Shown here: one piece after another, positions 16,002 through 24,060 of the stretch
How positions within the stretch are numbered: the stretch's first letter is position 1
How the letters are laid out: each line of letters starts with the position of its first letter
Source of the DNA: an uncultured bacterium
Lineage (GTDB): Bacteria; Bacillota; Clostridia; Lachnospirales; Lachnospiraceae
Direction of reading: 5' to 3'
DNA: 33,791 nucleotides
Assembly (NCBI GenBank): GCA_947088515.1
Contig: CAMUHA010000011.1
Span: 1 to 33,791 of the forward strand
Translations under genes and position numbers: made by a program
The notes under the pieces: model-generated
Database searches by the model: none
The model's input: only the letters and a program-made list of their open reading frames with translations
Told to the model about the DNA's origin: nothing

Positions 16002-17717
16002 CTATACATTCTGGGTGATTCTGAACACAGCCGCTTTTTCGTCCAATGCTTCGCTCACCCTATGCAGCCCGTCAATCCCTTCCGCCATGGATGATATCAA
16101 TTGTGAAACATTATCAATTGCCGCAGCCGTCTCCTCTATACTTGCCGCATTTTCCTGGGCAAGGGCAGCAACATTCTTCACTTCTGTGACAGCATTGCTC
16201 TTTTCATTATTTAAAATATCTATTTCATTTATTATTTCACCAATTCCTTTTACTGACTGCTCTATTCCGTTCTCCACGGTTAAAAATGCCTGATTGGTCT
16301 GGTTTAACTTGTCAGCCTGGGCCAAAATGTGTTCCTGCACCTCTTCCATCGTACTGACTGATACATCAGAATTATTTTTCAGCTGGGCAAGTACCTCCTG
16401 AATTTCTACAGCAGAGGTATTGCACTCTTCAGCAAGTTTCCGTATCTCTTCAGCCACCACCGCAAACCCTTTTCCCATTTCTCCTGCACGGGCCGCTTCA
16501 ATACTTGCATTTAAGGACAACAGGTTTGTCTGGGTTGCTATGGCTGTAATCACATTTGTCATCTCACCAATTTTTTCTACTGAAACATGGGTTTCGTTAG
16601 TCTTTTGATGTACATGCTCCACTGCAGATTTAACCTGATTCATGCTCTGGTTCAATTCCGCCAATGTCCTTTTCACACTCCCGGAAGCTTCTGCCATCTT
16701 TGCAGAGGTATTGGAAAATTCCCGCATTCTTTCATTGGTATCCTCTATAATCCTGCCAATATGGTTTACGCTGTTTTCCGCTTCCTGAGCTCCTTGTGCC
16801 TGGGTTGTGGTGGCCGATGCCACCTCCTGGGCTGCCGCATCTATTTGTTCTGTTGACTCTAAGGCTTCATGGGCATTGCTGCTGCAGGTTTCGGAAGTCT
16901 TTCCCAATATATTGGTCTGACGTTGGATTTCCGACACAATTGATGTCAGGTTTTCATCCAGCTTCTTAATTCCTCTGCACATATCTCCTATTTCATCCCC
17001 ACGCTTTAACAGCTTTTCTGAAGCCTGATTTCCCAGCTTTCCCTCACACATCTGTTCCACATAATAAATCCCTCCCTTAATTGCCGCAGCAATCCTGTTA
17101 GCGCTTAAAGCGGAGGTTATGCTCACAATCGCCAGAACAATAAGCATCATGGCCAGCATAAAGTTTTGAGTCTTTTTCACTCCTGCACCCAGCGCATTAT
17201 AGTCCTTTCCCATAAATATCATACCAATAGGCGTATTGGTGTTATCCTGAAACAACGGGATATAAAAACACATAAACCGTGTTCCTGAAATCTCTATATC
17301 ATTCCCCGAAAAATTTTGTCCTTTGCCCAAAACCATGTCGTTTATTTCTGTTAAAGACTGGGTTCCACCCACCCGGTTGCCACTCTCATCCTTGATAGAT
17401 GTGAGCACACGTTCATTTCCGTAAAAAATTGTAACATCAAACCCTGTTTCCTTTTTTATACGGTCTACCAGAGTAGGGTTTTCAGAAATATTTAGTACGT
17501 TTCCCTTCCACATCTGCCCCTTTTCATCCAGATGGTATTCTCCTTCCACGCTGGAGTCAAGCACATCCCGCACAGCCAGTGTTGTGGCCAGCATTCCTGT
17601 GTAGGTCTGTTCCTCAACATTTGACCTGATTTGAGAAGATGCCCCCAAATAAGTAATCACCCCCAGAGCAATAACTGGTAATAATGCCATTACAAGCAGC
17701 CTAAACCGTAACTTCAT
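16002..17717 (-). CDS. Methyl-accepting chemotaxis protein with single Cache-type sensor
   Basis: A 571-residue chemoreceptor. Transmembrane helix 1 lies at about 7-28. An extracytoplasmic single-Cache-like domain (about 30-185) includes VTIFYGNERVLTSIKD and CFYIPLFQDNTNTPIGMIFM. Helix 2 lies at about 188-208, then HAMP (to about 265) and a long methyl-accepting coiled coil. The signalling tip reads TQTNLLSLNASIEAARAG, with GFAVVAEEIRKLAEE next to it. No CheR/CheB pentapeptide tail is visible. The ligand is unknown; single-Cache sensors often bind small organic acids or amino acids. AGGAGGG precedes the ATG by 8 bases. No other chemotaxis or flagellar genes are in the window. Confidence 0.92.
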   Translation of the reverse strand: MKLRFRLLVMALLPVIALGVITYLGASSQIRSNVEEQTYTGMLATTLAVRDVLDSSVEGEYHLDEKGQMWKGNVLNISENPTLVDRIKKETGFDVTIFYGNERVLTSIKDESGNRVGGTQSLTEINDMVLGKGQNFSGNDIEISGTRFMCFYIPLFQDNTNTPIGMIFMGKDYNALGAGVKKTQNFMLAMMLIVLAIVSITSALSANRIAAAIKGGIYYVEQMCEGKLGNQASEKLLKRGDEIGDMCRGIKKLDENLTSIVSEIQRQTNILGKTSETCSSNAHEALESTEQIDAAAQEVASATTTQAQGAQEAENSVNHIGRIIEDTNERMREFSNTSAKMAEASGSVKRTLAELNQSMNQVKSAVEHVHQKTNETHVSVEKIGEMTNVITAIATQTNLLSLNASIEAARAGEMGKGFAVVAEEIRKLAEECNTSAVEIQEVLAQLKNNSDVSVSTMEEVQEHILAQADKLNQTNQAFLTVENGIEQSVKGIGEIINEIDILNNEKSNAVTEVKNVAALAQENAASIEETAAAIDNVSQLISSMAEGIDGLHRVSEALDEKAAVFRITQNV

Positions 17718-17827
17718 GTTTCACCCTCCTGTGCATAATCATAAATACTCTTCTATTTTACTACTGTGAACGGAATTTTCCAAGCACAGCCTTTCTGTCT
17801 GTGCACATAAATTTTTCATTAAATTTT

Positions 17828-17842
17828 GTATAATTTGTATAC
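17828..17842. promoter_or_regulatory. Small palindrome upstream of the chemoreceptor gene
   Basis: GTATAATTTGTATAC has 5-base arms and a 5-base centre and fits a T-N11-A layout. It lies about 110 bases before the chemoreceptor start and just after the LysR gene. A/T-rich, so chance occurrence is possible. Confidence 0.3.
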
Positions 17843-17897
17843 TATCCCACAATATCACATGGCATTTGGTTTCACTTATCCTCCCAATATCCGCTTT

Positions 17898-18806
17898 CTA
17901 TAAAACGCTTTCACGGAACTTTCTGATTTCTTCCAGATATTTTTGTCCCATAGGACTGACCACTGCCCCTTTACGTTTTAAATAGCCAATGGTCATAATT
18001 TCCTCTGATTTTAATTTTATGGCACAATAATCTGTGCCATTGAGACTTTCACAGATAATGCCGGAACACAAAGTATAGGCGTCAAGCCCCACCATAAGAT
18101 TAAGCAGGGTGGCCCTGTCATTTGCTTTTATCAGACGCTTATAGGCATAGGTGCTAAGCACCTCCTCCGCCAGATAAAACGAATTATTTTCCCCCTGGTC
18201 AAATGAAAGACATGGGTATTCATCCAGCTCTTTAAGGGAAATTTCTTCTCTCTCTGCCAAGGGATGACCTTTCCACATATAAACATAAATGCCACAGTTT
18301 AAAATTTCATGAAATTCCAGCTCTGATTCCCGGAAAAGCTTTGTGAGCACTGCACGGTTAAAATCATTGATATAGAGAATGCCAATTTCACTTCTGAAAT
18401 TTTTAACATCCTCAATCACTTCGTAGGTCTTGGTTTCATGCACAGCAAATTCATACTCATCCATACCAAACTGCTTTACCAGCTCCACAAATGCCTTCAC
18501 TGCAAAGGTATAGTGCTGCATGGAAACGCTAAAACGCTTCTTGCTGTTTTTCTTTTCAATATAACGGTCTTCCAGAAGACGGTACTGCTCCACTACCTGC
18601 CTGGCATACCCCAGAAATTCCTCCCCCTCCGGTGTAATCCTGACTCCACGGTTACTTCTGTTAAAAAGGGGAGTCCCAATTTCCTCCTCCAGCTCCCTGA
18701 CAGCCTGCGATAAACTGGGCTGGGCAATAAACAAAGTCCGCGCCGCTTCATTCATTGAATGGGTGTCGGCAACCGCTATTACATACCTTAATTGTGTAAG
18801 TGTCAC
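17898..18806 (-). CDS. LysR-family transcriptional regulator (possible metQ regulator)
   Basis: A 302-residue LysR protein. The N-terminal winged helix-turn-helix includes SMNEAARTLFIAQPSLSQAVRELEEEIGTPLFNRS (read as two overlapping motif parts, about 16-50). A linker helix and a two-lobed effector domain follow from about 90. GTG start at 18806, preceded by GGAG 6 bases upstream; the repeat family element begins just beyond that site, so the leader is largely repeat DNA. It lies directly downstream of the MetQ-type gene on the same strand, which has a LysR-type box in its promoter, so control of metQ is a reasonable inference. It could be read from its own promoter or by read-through past the metQ terminator. 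Confidence 0.88.
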   Translation of the reverse strand: MTLTQLRYVIAVADTHSMNEAARTLFIAQPSLSQAVRELEEEIGTPLFNRSNRGVRITPEGEEFLGYARQVVEQYRLLEDRYIEKKNSKKRFSVSMQHYTFAVKAFVELVKQFGMDEYEFAVHETKTYEVIEDVKNFRSEIGILYINDFNRAVLTKLFRESELEFHEILNCGIYVYMWKGHPLAEREEISLKELDEYPCLSFDQGENNSFYLAEEVLSTYAYKRLIKANDRATLLNLMVGLDAYTLCSGIICESLNGTDYCAIKLKSEEIMTIGYLKRKGAVVSPMGQKYLEEIRKFRESVL

Positions 18807-18829
18807 TTTTTTCTCCTATTCCAGTTCCG

Positions 18830-18968
18830 CTTCGTGGGGCTTCGCTGTTTTCCTGTTCCGCTTCGCCCCTCCATGCGCCTTTTTCCCGCAGAGGAAACAC
18901 TGCCTGCTTCGCATTCAGTTTTTCCTCTGGGCGCTTCGTGGGGCTTCGCTGTTTTTCTGTTCCGCTTC
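18830..18968. repeat. Structured direct repeat (family member B) in the LysR leader
   Basis: Two near-identical 35-base copies lie at 18830-18864 and 18934-18968, period 104; a third partial copy begins at about 18823. Between the full copies is a hairpin: inner helix 18889-18897/18921-18929 (CAGAGGAAA/TTTCCTCTG, 23-base loop) and outer helix 18875-18879/18930-18934 (GCGCC/GGCGC). Layout, loop length, the AGAGGAA core and the direct-repeat sequence match 1-160, while the outer helix differs by paired changes. It fills most of the 238-base gap between the metQ and lysR genes. Confidence 0.85.
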
Positions 18969-18984
18969 CGCCAATTTTTCTCTC

Positions 18985-19017
18985 AAAAACAGCCCCGGAA
19001 CCGCAATTCCAAGGCTG
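18985..19017 (-). terminator. Terminator of the metQ-type gene
   Basis: On the minus strand CAGCCTTGGAA pairs with TTCCGGGGCTG over 11 positions (two G-T) around a six-base loop, followed by five T residues. It lies 28 bases beyond the stop codon. Confidence 0.8.
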
Positions 19018-19044
19018 CATTTTATTATATAGGATTTTCTGTCA

Positions 19045-19860
19045 TTATTCAAAAGAAATTACCGCACCATCGTAGGTTTCTTCTATGTAGCTTTTTATAT
19101 CATCAGACTTAAGCGCTTCCACCAAAGCTTTAATCTTTTCTTTGCCTTCACTGCCTTCTTTTACCGCAATGACATTCACATATGTTTTTGCTGCCTCTGA
19201 ATCAGCTCTCTCATACGCCAACGCATCTTTTCCCACAGAGTAACCTGCTTCCAGCGCATAGTTTCCGTTTAAGACAACAAATGCCACTTCACTGACAACT
19301 CTGGGAACCTGGGCCGCCTCCAGCTCGACAATTTCAAGATTGTAAGGATTTTCCTGAATGTCATTGACTGTTGCCGTAAGCCCTGCGCCCTCCTTTAAAG
19401 TGATAAACCCATTGTCCTGTAAAAGCAAAAGCGCCCTTGCCTCATTTGTGGTGTCGTTAGGAACCGCAATACTGTCACCTTCCGCCACATCGCTTAAGCT
19501 TTTTCTTGTGCCGGGATAAATACCAAAAGGCTCATAATGGATACCTCCGGCATTTACCAGATGTGTTCCTTTCTCTGCATTGAAACTGTCAAGATAAGGA
19601 ATATGCTGAAAATAATTAGCATCAAAATCGCCGCTTTCCACCACTTCATTTGGCTGCACATAATCATCAAAAACTGTCACCTGCAAATCATATCCTTTTT
19701 CTGCGAGAACCGGCTTTGCCTTCTCAAGAATTTCCGCATGCGGCGTAGCAGACGCCGCTACTTTTATTACCTTGTCGTCCCCGCCGCCTTTGCCTGCACA
19801 GCCGCTTAGTGTCCCCACTGCCAAAACCCCTGCAAGCAATACTGCTGTAAACTTTTTCAT
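19045..19860 (-). CDS. metQ: MetQ/NlpA-family ABC transporter substrate-binding lipoprotein
   Basis: A 271-residue lipoprotein. The signal peptide ends in the lipobox LSGC (Cys21), followed by a Gly-rich linker. The MetQ fold shows in IKVAASATPHAEILE (near 34), FDANYFQHIPYLD (near 79), PNDTTNEARALLLL (near 132) and an Asn in the conserved VVLNGNYA. It binds methionine or a related amino acid for an ABC importer, but no metN or metI gene lies next to it, so it is an orphan binding protein or works with a remote permease. No SAM riboswitch was seen in the leader. AGGAGG precedes the ATG. Promoter, LysR-type box and terminator make it a regulated single-gene unit. Confidence 0.87.
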   Translation of the reverse strand: MKKFTAVLLAGVLAVGTLSGCAGKGGGDDKVIKVAASATPHAEILEKAKPVLAEKGYDLQVTVFDDYVQPNEVVESGDFDANYFQHIPYLDSFNAEKGTHLVNAGGIHYEPFGIYPGTRKSLSDVAEGDSIAVPNDTTNEARALLLLQDNGFITLKEGAGLTATVNDIQENPYNLEIVELEAAQVPRVVSEVAFVVLNGNYALEAGYSVGKDALAYERADSEAAKTYVNVIAVKEGSEGKEKIKALVEALKSDDIKSYIEETYDGAVISFE

Positions 19861-19948
19861 AACTTTTTCCTCCTGATATACGCTTTTCTTCCGGCCAGAT
19901 GTCTCTTTGCAAAACGATTCTCAGTTACCCACCAAAGCCGATAGTGAG

Positions 19949-19978
19949 AGTATATCATCCCTTTTCTTATTTGTACAA
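19949..19978 (-). promoter_or_regulatory. SigA-type promoter for metQ
   Basis: On the minus strand TTGTAC (19973-19978) and TATACT (19949-19954) are 18 bases apart. The predicted start site is near 19942, giving a leader of about 80 bases. Confidence 0.65.
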
Positions 19979-20000
19979 TATCTAAATAATTTTGCTGGTT

Positions 20001-20015
20001 ATAGGTATTTCCTAT
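20001..20015. promoter_or_regulatory. LysR-type operator box for metQ
   Basis: ATAGGTATTTCCTAT is a perfect palindrome of 5-base arms with the T-N11-A core of LysR sites. Its centre (20008) is about 66 bases before the predicted metQ start site, the usual place of a LysR recognition site. Confidence 0.55.
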
Positions 20016-20027
20016 TACAAATTCTAC

Positions 20028-21146
20028 CTAATTGATTCCTTTTTTACAGACAGATACAAACCTTTCATAGCACTTATCAAAAAACATTTGATAAGCTTTA
20101 CAAAAATAATTCTCATATAAACCACTAACAGGGTCCAAATCCCGGTTTCTCTGACAGCCTCCATGACAGACGCCATAATATCTGCACTTGCGGCAGGAAG
20201 ACACCAGCTTTTTTGACCGTTCCACAAAACCGATTTCTTCCCTTTTTTTGTCAATCGCATCCACTCTGTCTGCATTAAAATTCCCAAGGCAGTATTCATC
20301 CAGCATATAAAAATCACAGGGATAAACGCTTCCATCAGCTTCGACCACATAATATATGCTGCATATTCCCCTCTGGTCACAAGCTTCCGCCTTATATCCT
20401 GAAAGAATCCCTGCCCAGTTTTCAAACTGACGGATAAAAGGCTGCCTGCCATGCATCAAATCATCAAACCACAATTCAAACAAATCAACCAAAAACTGCC
20501 CATACACTTCTGGTTTAAGAGCATAAGGAGTCTTTCCATGTCCTTCCCCCAGAGGGTCGAGACAGGCAATATATTGTTGGTAATTCCATCCATTTTCCTT
20601 GTAAAATCCATAAACCTTTTGAATATTTTCCGCAATTTCCGGCGTCACCACCGTAAGAATATTATAATCCACCCCATATCGGTCCATCAGCCTTGCGGCA
20701 TTTATAACCTTCTCAAAAGTTTCTCCCCCATCCTTTCTGTCATGCCGCAATCCATTATGGATTTTGGATGTTCCATCCACGGAAAGCCCTACCAGAAAAT
20801 GATTATCCCTAAGGAACTCACACCAGGCTTCATCAATCAGATAGCCATTGGTCTGCAGCGCATTCTGTACCTGGATATGATTTTTATTGTATTGGTTTTG
20901 GAGAGCGACTGCTTTTTCAAAAAAATCAAGTCCCCGCAAGGTAGGCTCGCCTCCCTGATAAGCATAACAAGCCATCCGCTCCGTGCGCAGCATCGTTTTC
21001 CGTATTACATTTTTTAAGGTCTGTTCAGACATCATTCCAAAAGAACGCCTGGTTCTCTTTTCCGCCTCATCACAATAAAAACAATAATCACATGACATAT
21101 TGCACATGCTGGAAGCGGGTTTCATAAGCACACTAACTGCCTGCAT
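20028..21146 (-). CDS. Radical SAM/SPASM protein, anaerobic sulfatase-maturase type
   Basis: A 372-residue radical SAM enzyme. The cluster motif CNMSCDYCFYC gives CxxxCxxC (Cys15, 19, 22), followed by YQGGEPTLRG (near 64) for SAM binding and LSVDGTSKIHNGLR (near 140), all typical of anaerobic sulfatase-maturating enzymes. The C-terminal SPASM domain for two auxiliary Fe-S clusters includes CDQRGICSIYYVVEADGSVYPCDFY (read as separate Cys sites near 260-280), CRKCRYYGVCHGGC and a final Cys near the end. Such enzymes make formylglycine in sulfatases; no sulfatase lies in the window, so the partner is remote or the substrate differs. GGGGG precedes the ATG. It starts 15 bases after the second LysR gene, likely co-transcribed. 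Confidence 0.8.
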   Translation of the reverse strand: MQAVSVLMKPASSMCNMSCDYCFYCDEAEKRTRRSFGMMSEQTLKNVIRKTMLRTERMACYAYQGGEPTLRGLDFFEKAVALQNQYNKNHIQVQNALQTNGYLIDEAWCEFLRDNHFLVGLSVDGTSKIHNGLRHDRKDGGETFEKVINAARLMDRYGVDYNILTVVTPEIAENIQKVYGFYKENGWNYQQYIACLDPLGEGHGKTPYALKPEVYGQFLVDLFELWFDDLMHGRQPFIRQFENWAGILSGYKAEACDQRGICSIYYVVEADGSVYPCDFYMLDEYCLGNFNADRVDAIDKKREEIGFVERSKKLVSSCRKCRYYGVCHGGCQRNRDLDPVSGLYENYFCKAYQMFFDKCYERFVSVCKKGIN

Positions 21147-21161
21147 AATAATCCCCCTGTT

Positions 21162-22046
21162 TTAAAAATCTTTTTTTCTGTTAAGACACAGCTGGATAAA
21201 CTCTCTGGCAAATTGGGTTAAGAACTTTTGTTTATGCCATATCATATAATTATTTCTGGTAAAAGCTTCATCCTCCAATGTCCTTGAAGCCACTTTCCCG
21301 GAAGCAATGTCATCTCTTACCAGCTGCTCCGGCAAAATGGAAATTCCAATTCCTGCCAAAACCCCATGAACCAGCGCCTTTGTGCTTACACTTTCCCATA
21401 TAGGAACTGCTTCCATCCCACAGGCGGAAAAAATATGGTCAATAAATATCCGTCCGGCGCTCCCCTTTTCCCGCAGCAGTAAAGGGTAGCGAAGGAGGTC
21501 CTTCAGATAAATTTTTTCCTGTCTTAAAAGTTCATGTCCTGGCGGGAGAATTAGCTTAAGATGGTCTTTAGAAAGCAGCTCGGAATGAATATACTCCGAA
21601 GAAGCATTTCCTTCAATCACTGCTACATCTATGGTATTATCCAAAATTCCCTGCCGGATGTGGTCTGTATTGTTAATCACAGCCTTGATACGCAAATCCG
21701 GGTGCTTTTCCTGAAATTCCTTTACTACAACAGGCAGAAAAAAGTTTCCCAATGTAATGCTGGCCCCTACCCGCAAAATGCCAAATTCATCCCAATCCTT
21801 AATACTCTTTTCCAAATCGTCAAAAGACTCTGTAATATGCAGAGCCCTTGCATAAAATTCTTCTCCTATTTTTGTACGGCAGAGCTTATGGTTTATCCGT
21901 TCAAACAAACGGATGCCATAATAGCTTTCAAGCTCCTGCACCGCACGGGAAACCGCCGGCTGGGTCATATGTAAAAGCTCCGCCGCATGGGTAATATTCA
22001 TTTCCTGATATACCACTGAAAAAATACGCATATGTTTTACTGTCAT
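21162..22046 (-). CDS. LysR-family transcriptional regulator, divergent to chromate transporter genes
   Basis: About 294 residues. The N-terminal helix-turn-helix includes ITHAAELLHMTQPAVSRAV, then LESYYGIRLFER. The effector domain follows from about 90, with VGASITLGNFFLP at its start, typical of CysB/CbbR-like LysR proteins. The ATG at 22046 (MTVKHMRIF) fits the family length; an ATG four codons earlier lies only 1 base after AAAGGAG and the longer frame to 22109 has no support. It is divergent from the chromate transporter pair, and the gap holds a 35-bp palindrome. This is the classic layout of a LysR regulator controlling the adjacent genes and itself. The inducer is unknown. Confidence 0.85.
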   Translation of the reverse strand: MTVKHMRIFSVVYQEMNITHAAELLHMTQPAVSRAVQELESYYGIRLFERINHKLCRTKIGEEFYARALHITESFDDLEKSIKDWDEFGILRVGASITLGNFFLPVVVKEFQEKHPDLRIKAVINNTDHIRQGILDNTIDVAVIEGNASSEYIHSELLSKDHLKLILPPGHELLRQEKIYLKDLLRYPLLLREKGSAGRIFIDHIFSACGMEAVPIWESVSTKALVHGVLAGIGISILPEQLVRDDIASGKVASRTLEDEAFTRNNYMIWHKQKFLTQFAREFIQLCLNRKKDF

Positions 22047-22184
22047 CTTTACAACCATGCTCCTTTCCAAAACCCCGGAGACTTTGTACGCAGCACAAAC
22101 CCTTCGCATGTCGCAGGCAGCGTCTGCAATTCTACACCAGTCAAAGGCTTTACTGCTTAATTATGAGCTATCCATATAATACCA

Positions 22185-22219
22185 AAAATGATATGGTTTA
22201 AATAAAACTATATCATTTT
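22185..22219. promoter_or_regulatory. 35-bp palindrome between lysR and the chromate transporter genes
   Basis: AAAATGATATGGTTT (22185-22199) and AAACTATATCATTTT (22205-22219) are inverted arms of 15 bases with one mismatch around AAATA. It sits 64 bases before the first transporter start and 139 bases before the LysR start. A LysR operator is the likely reading. Confidence 0.65.
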
Positions 22220-22282
22220 ACATATTTAAATGCAAGCGCTATTCTTAAATCAACATCTAACCTTAAGGAGCCTTGATAAGCC

Positions 22283-22867
22283 TTGGAACACGATTCAAAA
22301 ACAAAATTGCTTCGGAAAATTTTTTTTGGCACATTATATATTAGCACATTTACATTTGGCGGCGGATTTGTAATCATCACCTTAATGAAAAAAAAATTCG
22401 TGGATGAACTGCATTTGCTTGACGAAAATGAAATGTTGGATTTTACAGCGCTTGCCCAGTCCTGCCCCGGCGCCATTGCTGTAAACGCCGCCATACTAAC
22501 TGGCTGGCGTATTGCAGGATTCCCCGGTATGATAGCCGGAGTTTTGGGCACCATCCTTCCTCCCATGGTAATCCTGACAGTTATTTCCTGTTTTTATAAA
22601 GCATTTGCTTCAAATATTTATGTGGCAATGGTTTTAAAGGGAATGCAGGCAGGGGTTGCTGCCGTCATTCTGGATGTGGTTTTTAAGCTGGGAAAAGATG
22701 TGATAAAACTGCAGCGGCCTTTTTTGTGCGTCATAATGACGGCTGCATTTCTCGCAACTTTTGTATTTCACATTAATGTTATTTACATAATTTTAGCTGC
22801 CGGCCTTTGCGGTATCATGACGGAACTCATAAAGAGAACATCTTTAAAAGACAAATCAAAAGCTTAA
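22283..22867 (+). CDS. Chromate transporter (CHR) family protein, first half-size subunit
   Basis: A 194-residue membrane protein, one of two half-size CHR proteins. It has the family signature FTFGGGFVIITLMKKKFVDE (near residue 22), followed by AQSCPGAIAVNAAILTGWRIAGFPG (read as the PGAIAVN core near 61), and about five to six hydrophobic segments. Paired short CHR proteins are thought to form the equivalent of one long ChrA. In anaerobic gut bacteria the true substrate (chromate, sulfate or another anion) is unproven. The TTG start at 22283 is used because a TAA lies two codons upstream in frame; AAGGAG is 12 bases before it. The partner gene follows after 62 bases that hold a G/C-rich inverted repeat. 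Confidence 0.85.
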   Translation: MEHDSKTKLLRKIFFGTLYISTFTFGGGFVIITLMKKKFVDELHLLDENEMLDFTALAQSCPGAIAVNAAILTGWRIAGFPGMIAGVLGTILPPMVILTVISCFYKAFASNIYVAMVLKGMQAGVAAVILDVVFKLGKDVIKLQRPFLCVIMTAAFLATFVFHINVIYIILAAGLCGIMTELIKRTSLKDKSKA

Positions 22868-22877
22868 ACCAAAACCC

Positions 22878-22908
22878 CCGCGGCGGCCGCTTGGCCTGTT
22901 GCCCGCGG
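22878..22908. repeat. G/C-rich inverted repeat between the two CHR genes
   Basis: CCGCGG at 22878-22883 and 22903-22908 can pair, and an inner GGCC/GGCC pair adds a nested small hairpin. It contains GCGGCCGC in otherwise A/T-rich DNA. It lies 21 bases before the second transporter start; no T tract follows. Confidence 0.55.
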
Positions 22909-22929
22909 AAATAAGAGGAACATAAAACT

Positions 22930-23484
22930 ATGATTTATTTTCATCTGTTCTTAAGTTTTTTACAAATCGGGCTTTTTAGTATCGGTGGCGGTTATGCTGC
23001 CATGCCCCTTATAAAAAGTGAAGTGGTAACAGGGCATCAATGGCTGACTATGAGCGAATTTGCAGATTTGATTACCATTGCAGAAATGACCCCCGGCCCC
23101 ATAGCTGTAAATGCGGCAACCTTTGTAGGCATCCGCATTGGAGGCATCCCTGGCGCAATTGCGGCAACCTTTGGATGCCTTCTGCCTTCCTGCATTATTG
23201 TATCTCTTCTTTCATTTATTTACAATAAGTACAAAAATTTATCCACCCTGCAAAGTATACTTACAGCCCTGCGCCCTGCAGTGGTTGCCCTGATTGCAGC
23301 AGCAGGACTATCTCTTTTGGAAACGGTCGCCTTCCATAATGGCGCTCCAATTCCTGAACAATTAAACATAACAGGTATTATCATTTTTTTAGGCGCTTTT
23401 GTTATTCTCAGAAAATTTAAGTGGAACCCGATCCTGGTTATGGGGCTTTGCGGCGTTGCCGGACTTTTGACCGGACTGTCTTAA
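22930..23484 (+). CDS. Chromate transporter (CHR) family protein, second half-size subunit
   Basis: A 184-residue membrane protein, the partner of the preceding gene. The signature IGLFSIGGGYAAMPLI (near residue 12) and EMTPGPIAVNAATFVGIRIGG (core near 51) mark the CHR domain, with about six hydrophobic segments and a Lys/Asn-rich loop near 96-103. AGAGGA lies 9 bases before the ATG. The two proteins share the PG-AIAVNAA motif but differ elsewhere, as expected for an antiparallel pair. The gene ends 66 bases before the convergent end of the polysaccharide cluster, with no clear terminator in that gap. Confidence 0.87.
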   Translation: MIYFHLFLSFLQIGLFSIGGGYAAMPLIKSEVVTGHQWLTMSEFADLITIAEMTPGPIAVNAATFVGIRIGGIPGAIAATFGCLLPSCIIVSLLSFIYNKYKNLSTLQSILTALRPAVVALIAAAGLSLLETVAFHNGAPIPEQLNITGIIIFLGAFVILRKFKWNPILVMGLCGVAGLLTGLS

Positions 23485-23550
23485 AATCCCTTCACCATAA
23501 GCAAAGCCCCATCTCTTTACCTGCCATATCCATAAAAACTATTTTAATAA

Positions 23551-24060
23551 TTAATGCAATGATCTACCTGTCTTTTTGACAAATTCTCTAATCTTTCTGG
23601 GAAACCATGTCAGCTTCAGCCCTAACCTATATGAAAATGATTTTCTTGTTTCAGATAATATATAATTAAGATTATCAATCTGTTTCTGCATAGCATAAGT
23701 TTTCTCATCCTCTATAGCAAAAACAGCCGGGTCCTGTTCCCCTGATACAAAATTGTCCAAAAAGGACCTTCCACCCCCAAAAACAGATGCCATCTCCCCT
23801 CTTGCAGCTCCTTTCTCTAACAAATCTTCCTTACCTGCTGCAAACACCAGATTTTCATCATAATTATCGGCGCCTTTCATAAATTCAAAATCCACAGAAT
23901 CTATTAACTGGTTAAATATCGTTAACACTCTTAAATTATTACTTAAAATAAAGCTTCTTATCTCCCTAAGCTGGTTATTGATTCTAAGGTATGAGTAAAA
24001 ATGCAGCTTTGAGAGTCCATGTTGCTTTGAAATATCCAACATAAACTTTATTCCGTACAT
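23551..24060 (-). CDS. C-terminal part of the DUF4422-GT8 glycosyltransferase, out of frame (probable frameshift fragment)
   Basis: A 169-residue frame without a recognised catalytic motif, mainly helical. It ends in a basic tail, SYRLGLKLTWFPRKIREFVK, of a kind common at the ends of clostridial glycosyltransferases. Its ATG overlaps the preceding gene's stop by 13 bases, but the nearest A/G-rich site is far upstream (about 18 bases). In the same frame the DNA before the ATG encodes YNRTFHKKINWDEEKICDF, which reads like real protein. Adding one A to the six-A run at 24124-24129 would join it to the GT8 gene in one frame. So it is probably the displaced C-terminus rather than a separate gene, though translational coupling or programmed frameshifting are alternatives. 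Confidence 0.6.
   Translation of the reverse strand: MYGIKFMLDISKQHGLSKLHFYSYLRINNQLREIRSFILSNNLRVLTIFNQLIDSVDFEFMKGADNYDENLVFAAGKEDLLEKGAARGEMASVFGGGRSFLDNFVSGEQDPAVFAIEDEKTYAMQKQIDNLNYILSETRKSFSYRLGLKLTWFPRKIREFVKKTGRSLH

Noticed and set aside
18748..19020. 90-codon minus-strand frame running through the metQ terminator, repeat and LysR start
   Set aside because: Its sequence is the translation of the repeat and overlaps the LysR gene in another frame; no ribosome site.
19861..20027. SAM riboswitch before metQ
   Set aside because: No S-box-like conserved helices or terminator were seen in the leader.
20451..21017. 188-codon plus-strand frame
   Set aside because: Lies wholly antisense to the radical SAM gene, with no ribosome site or recognisable protein features.
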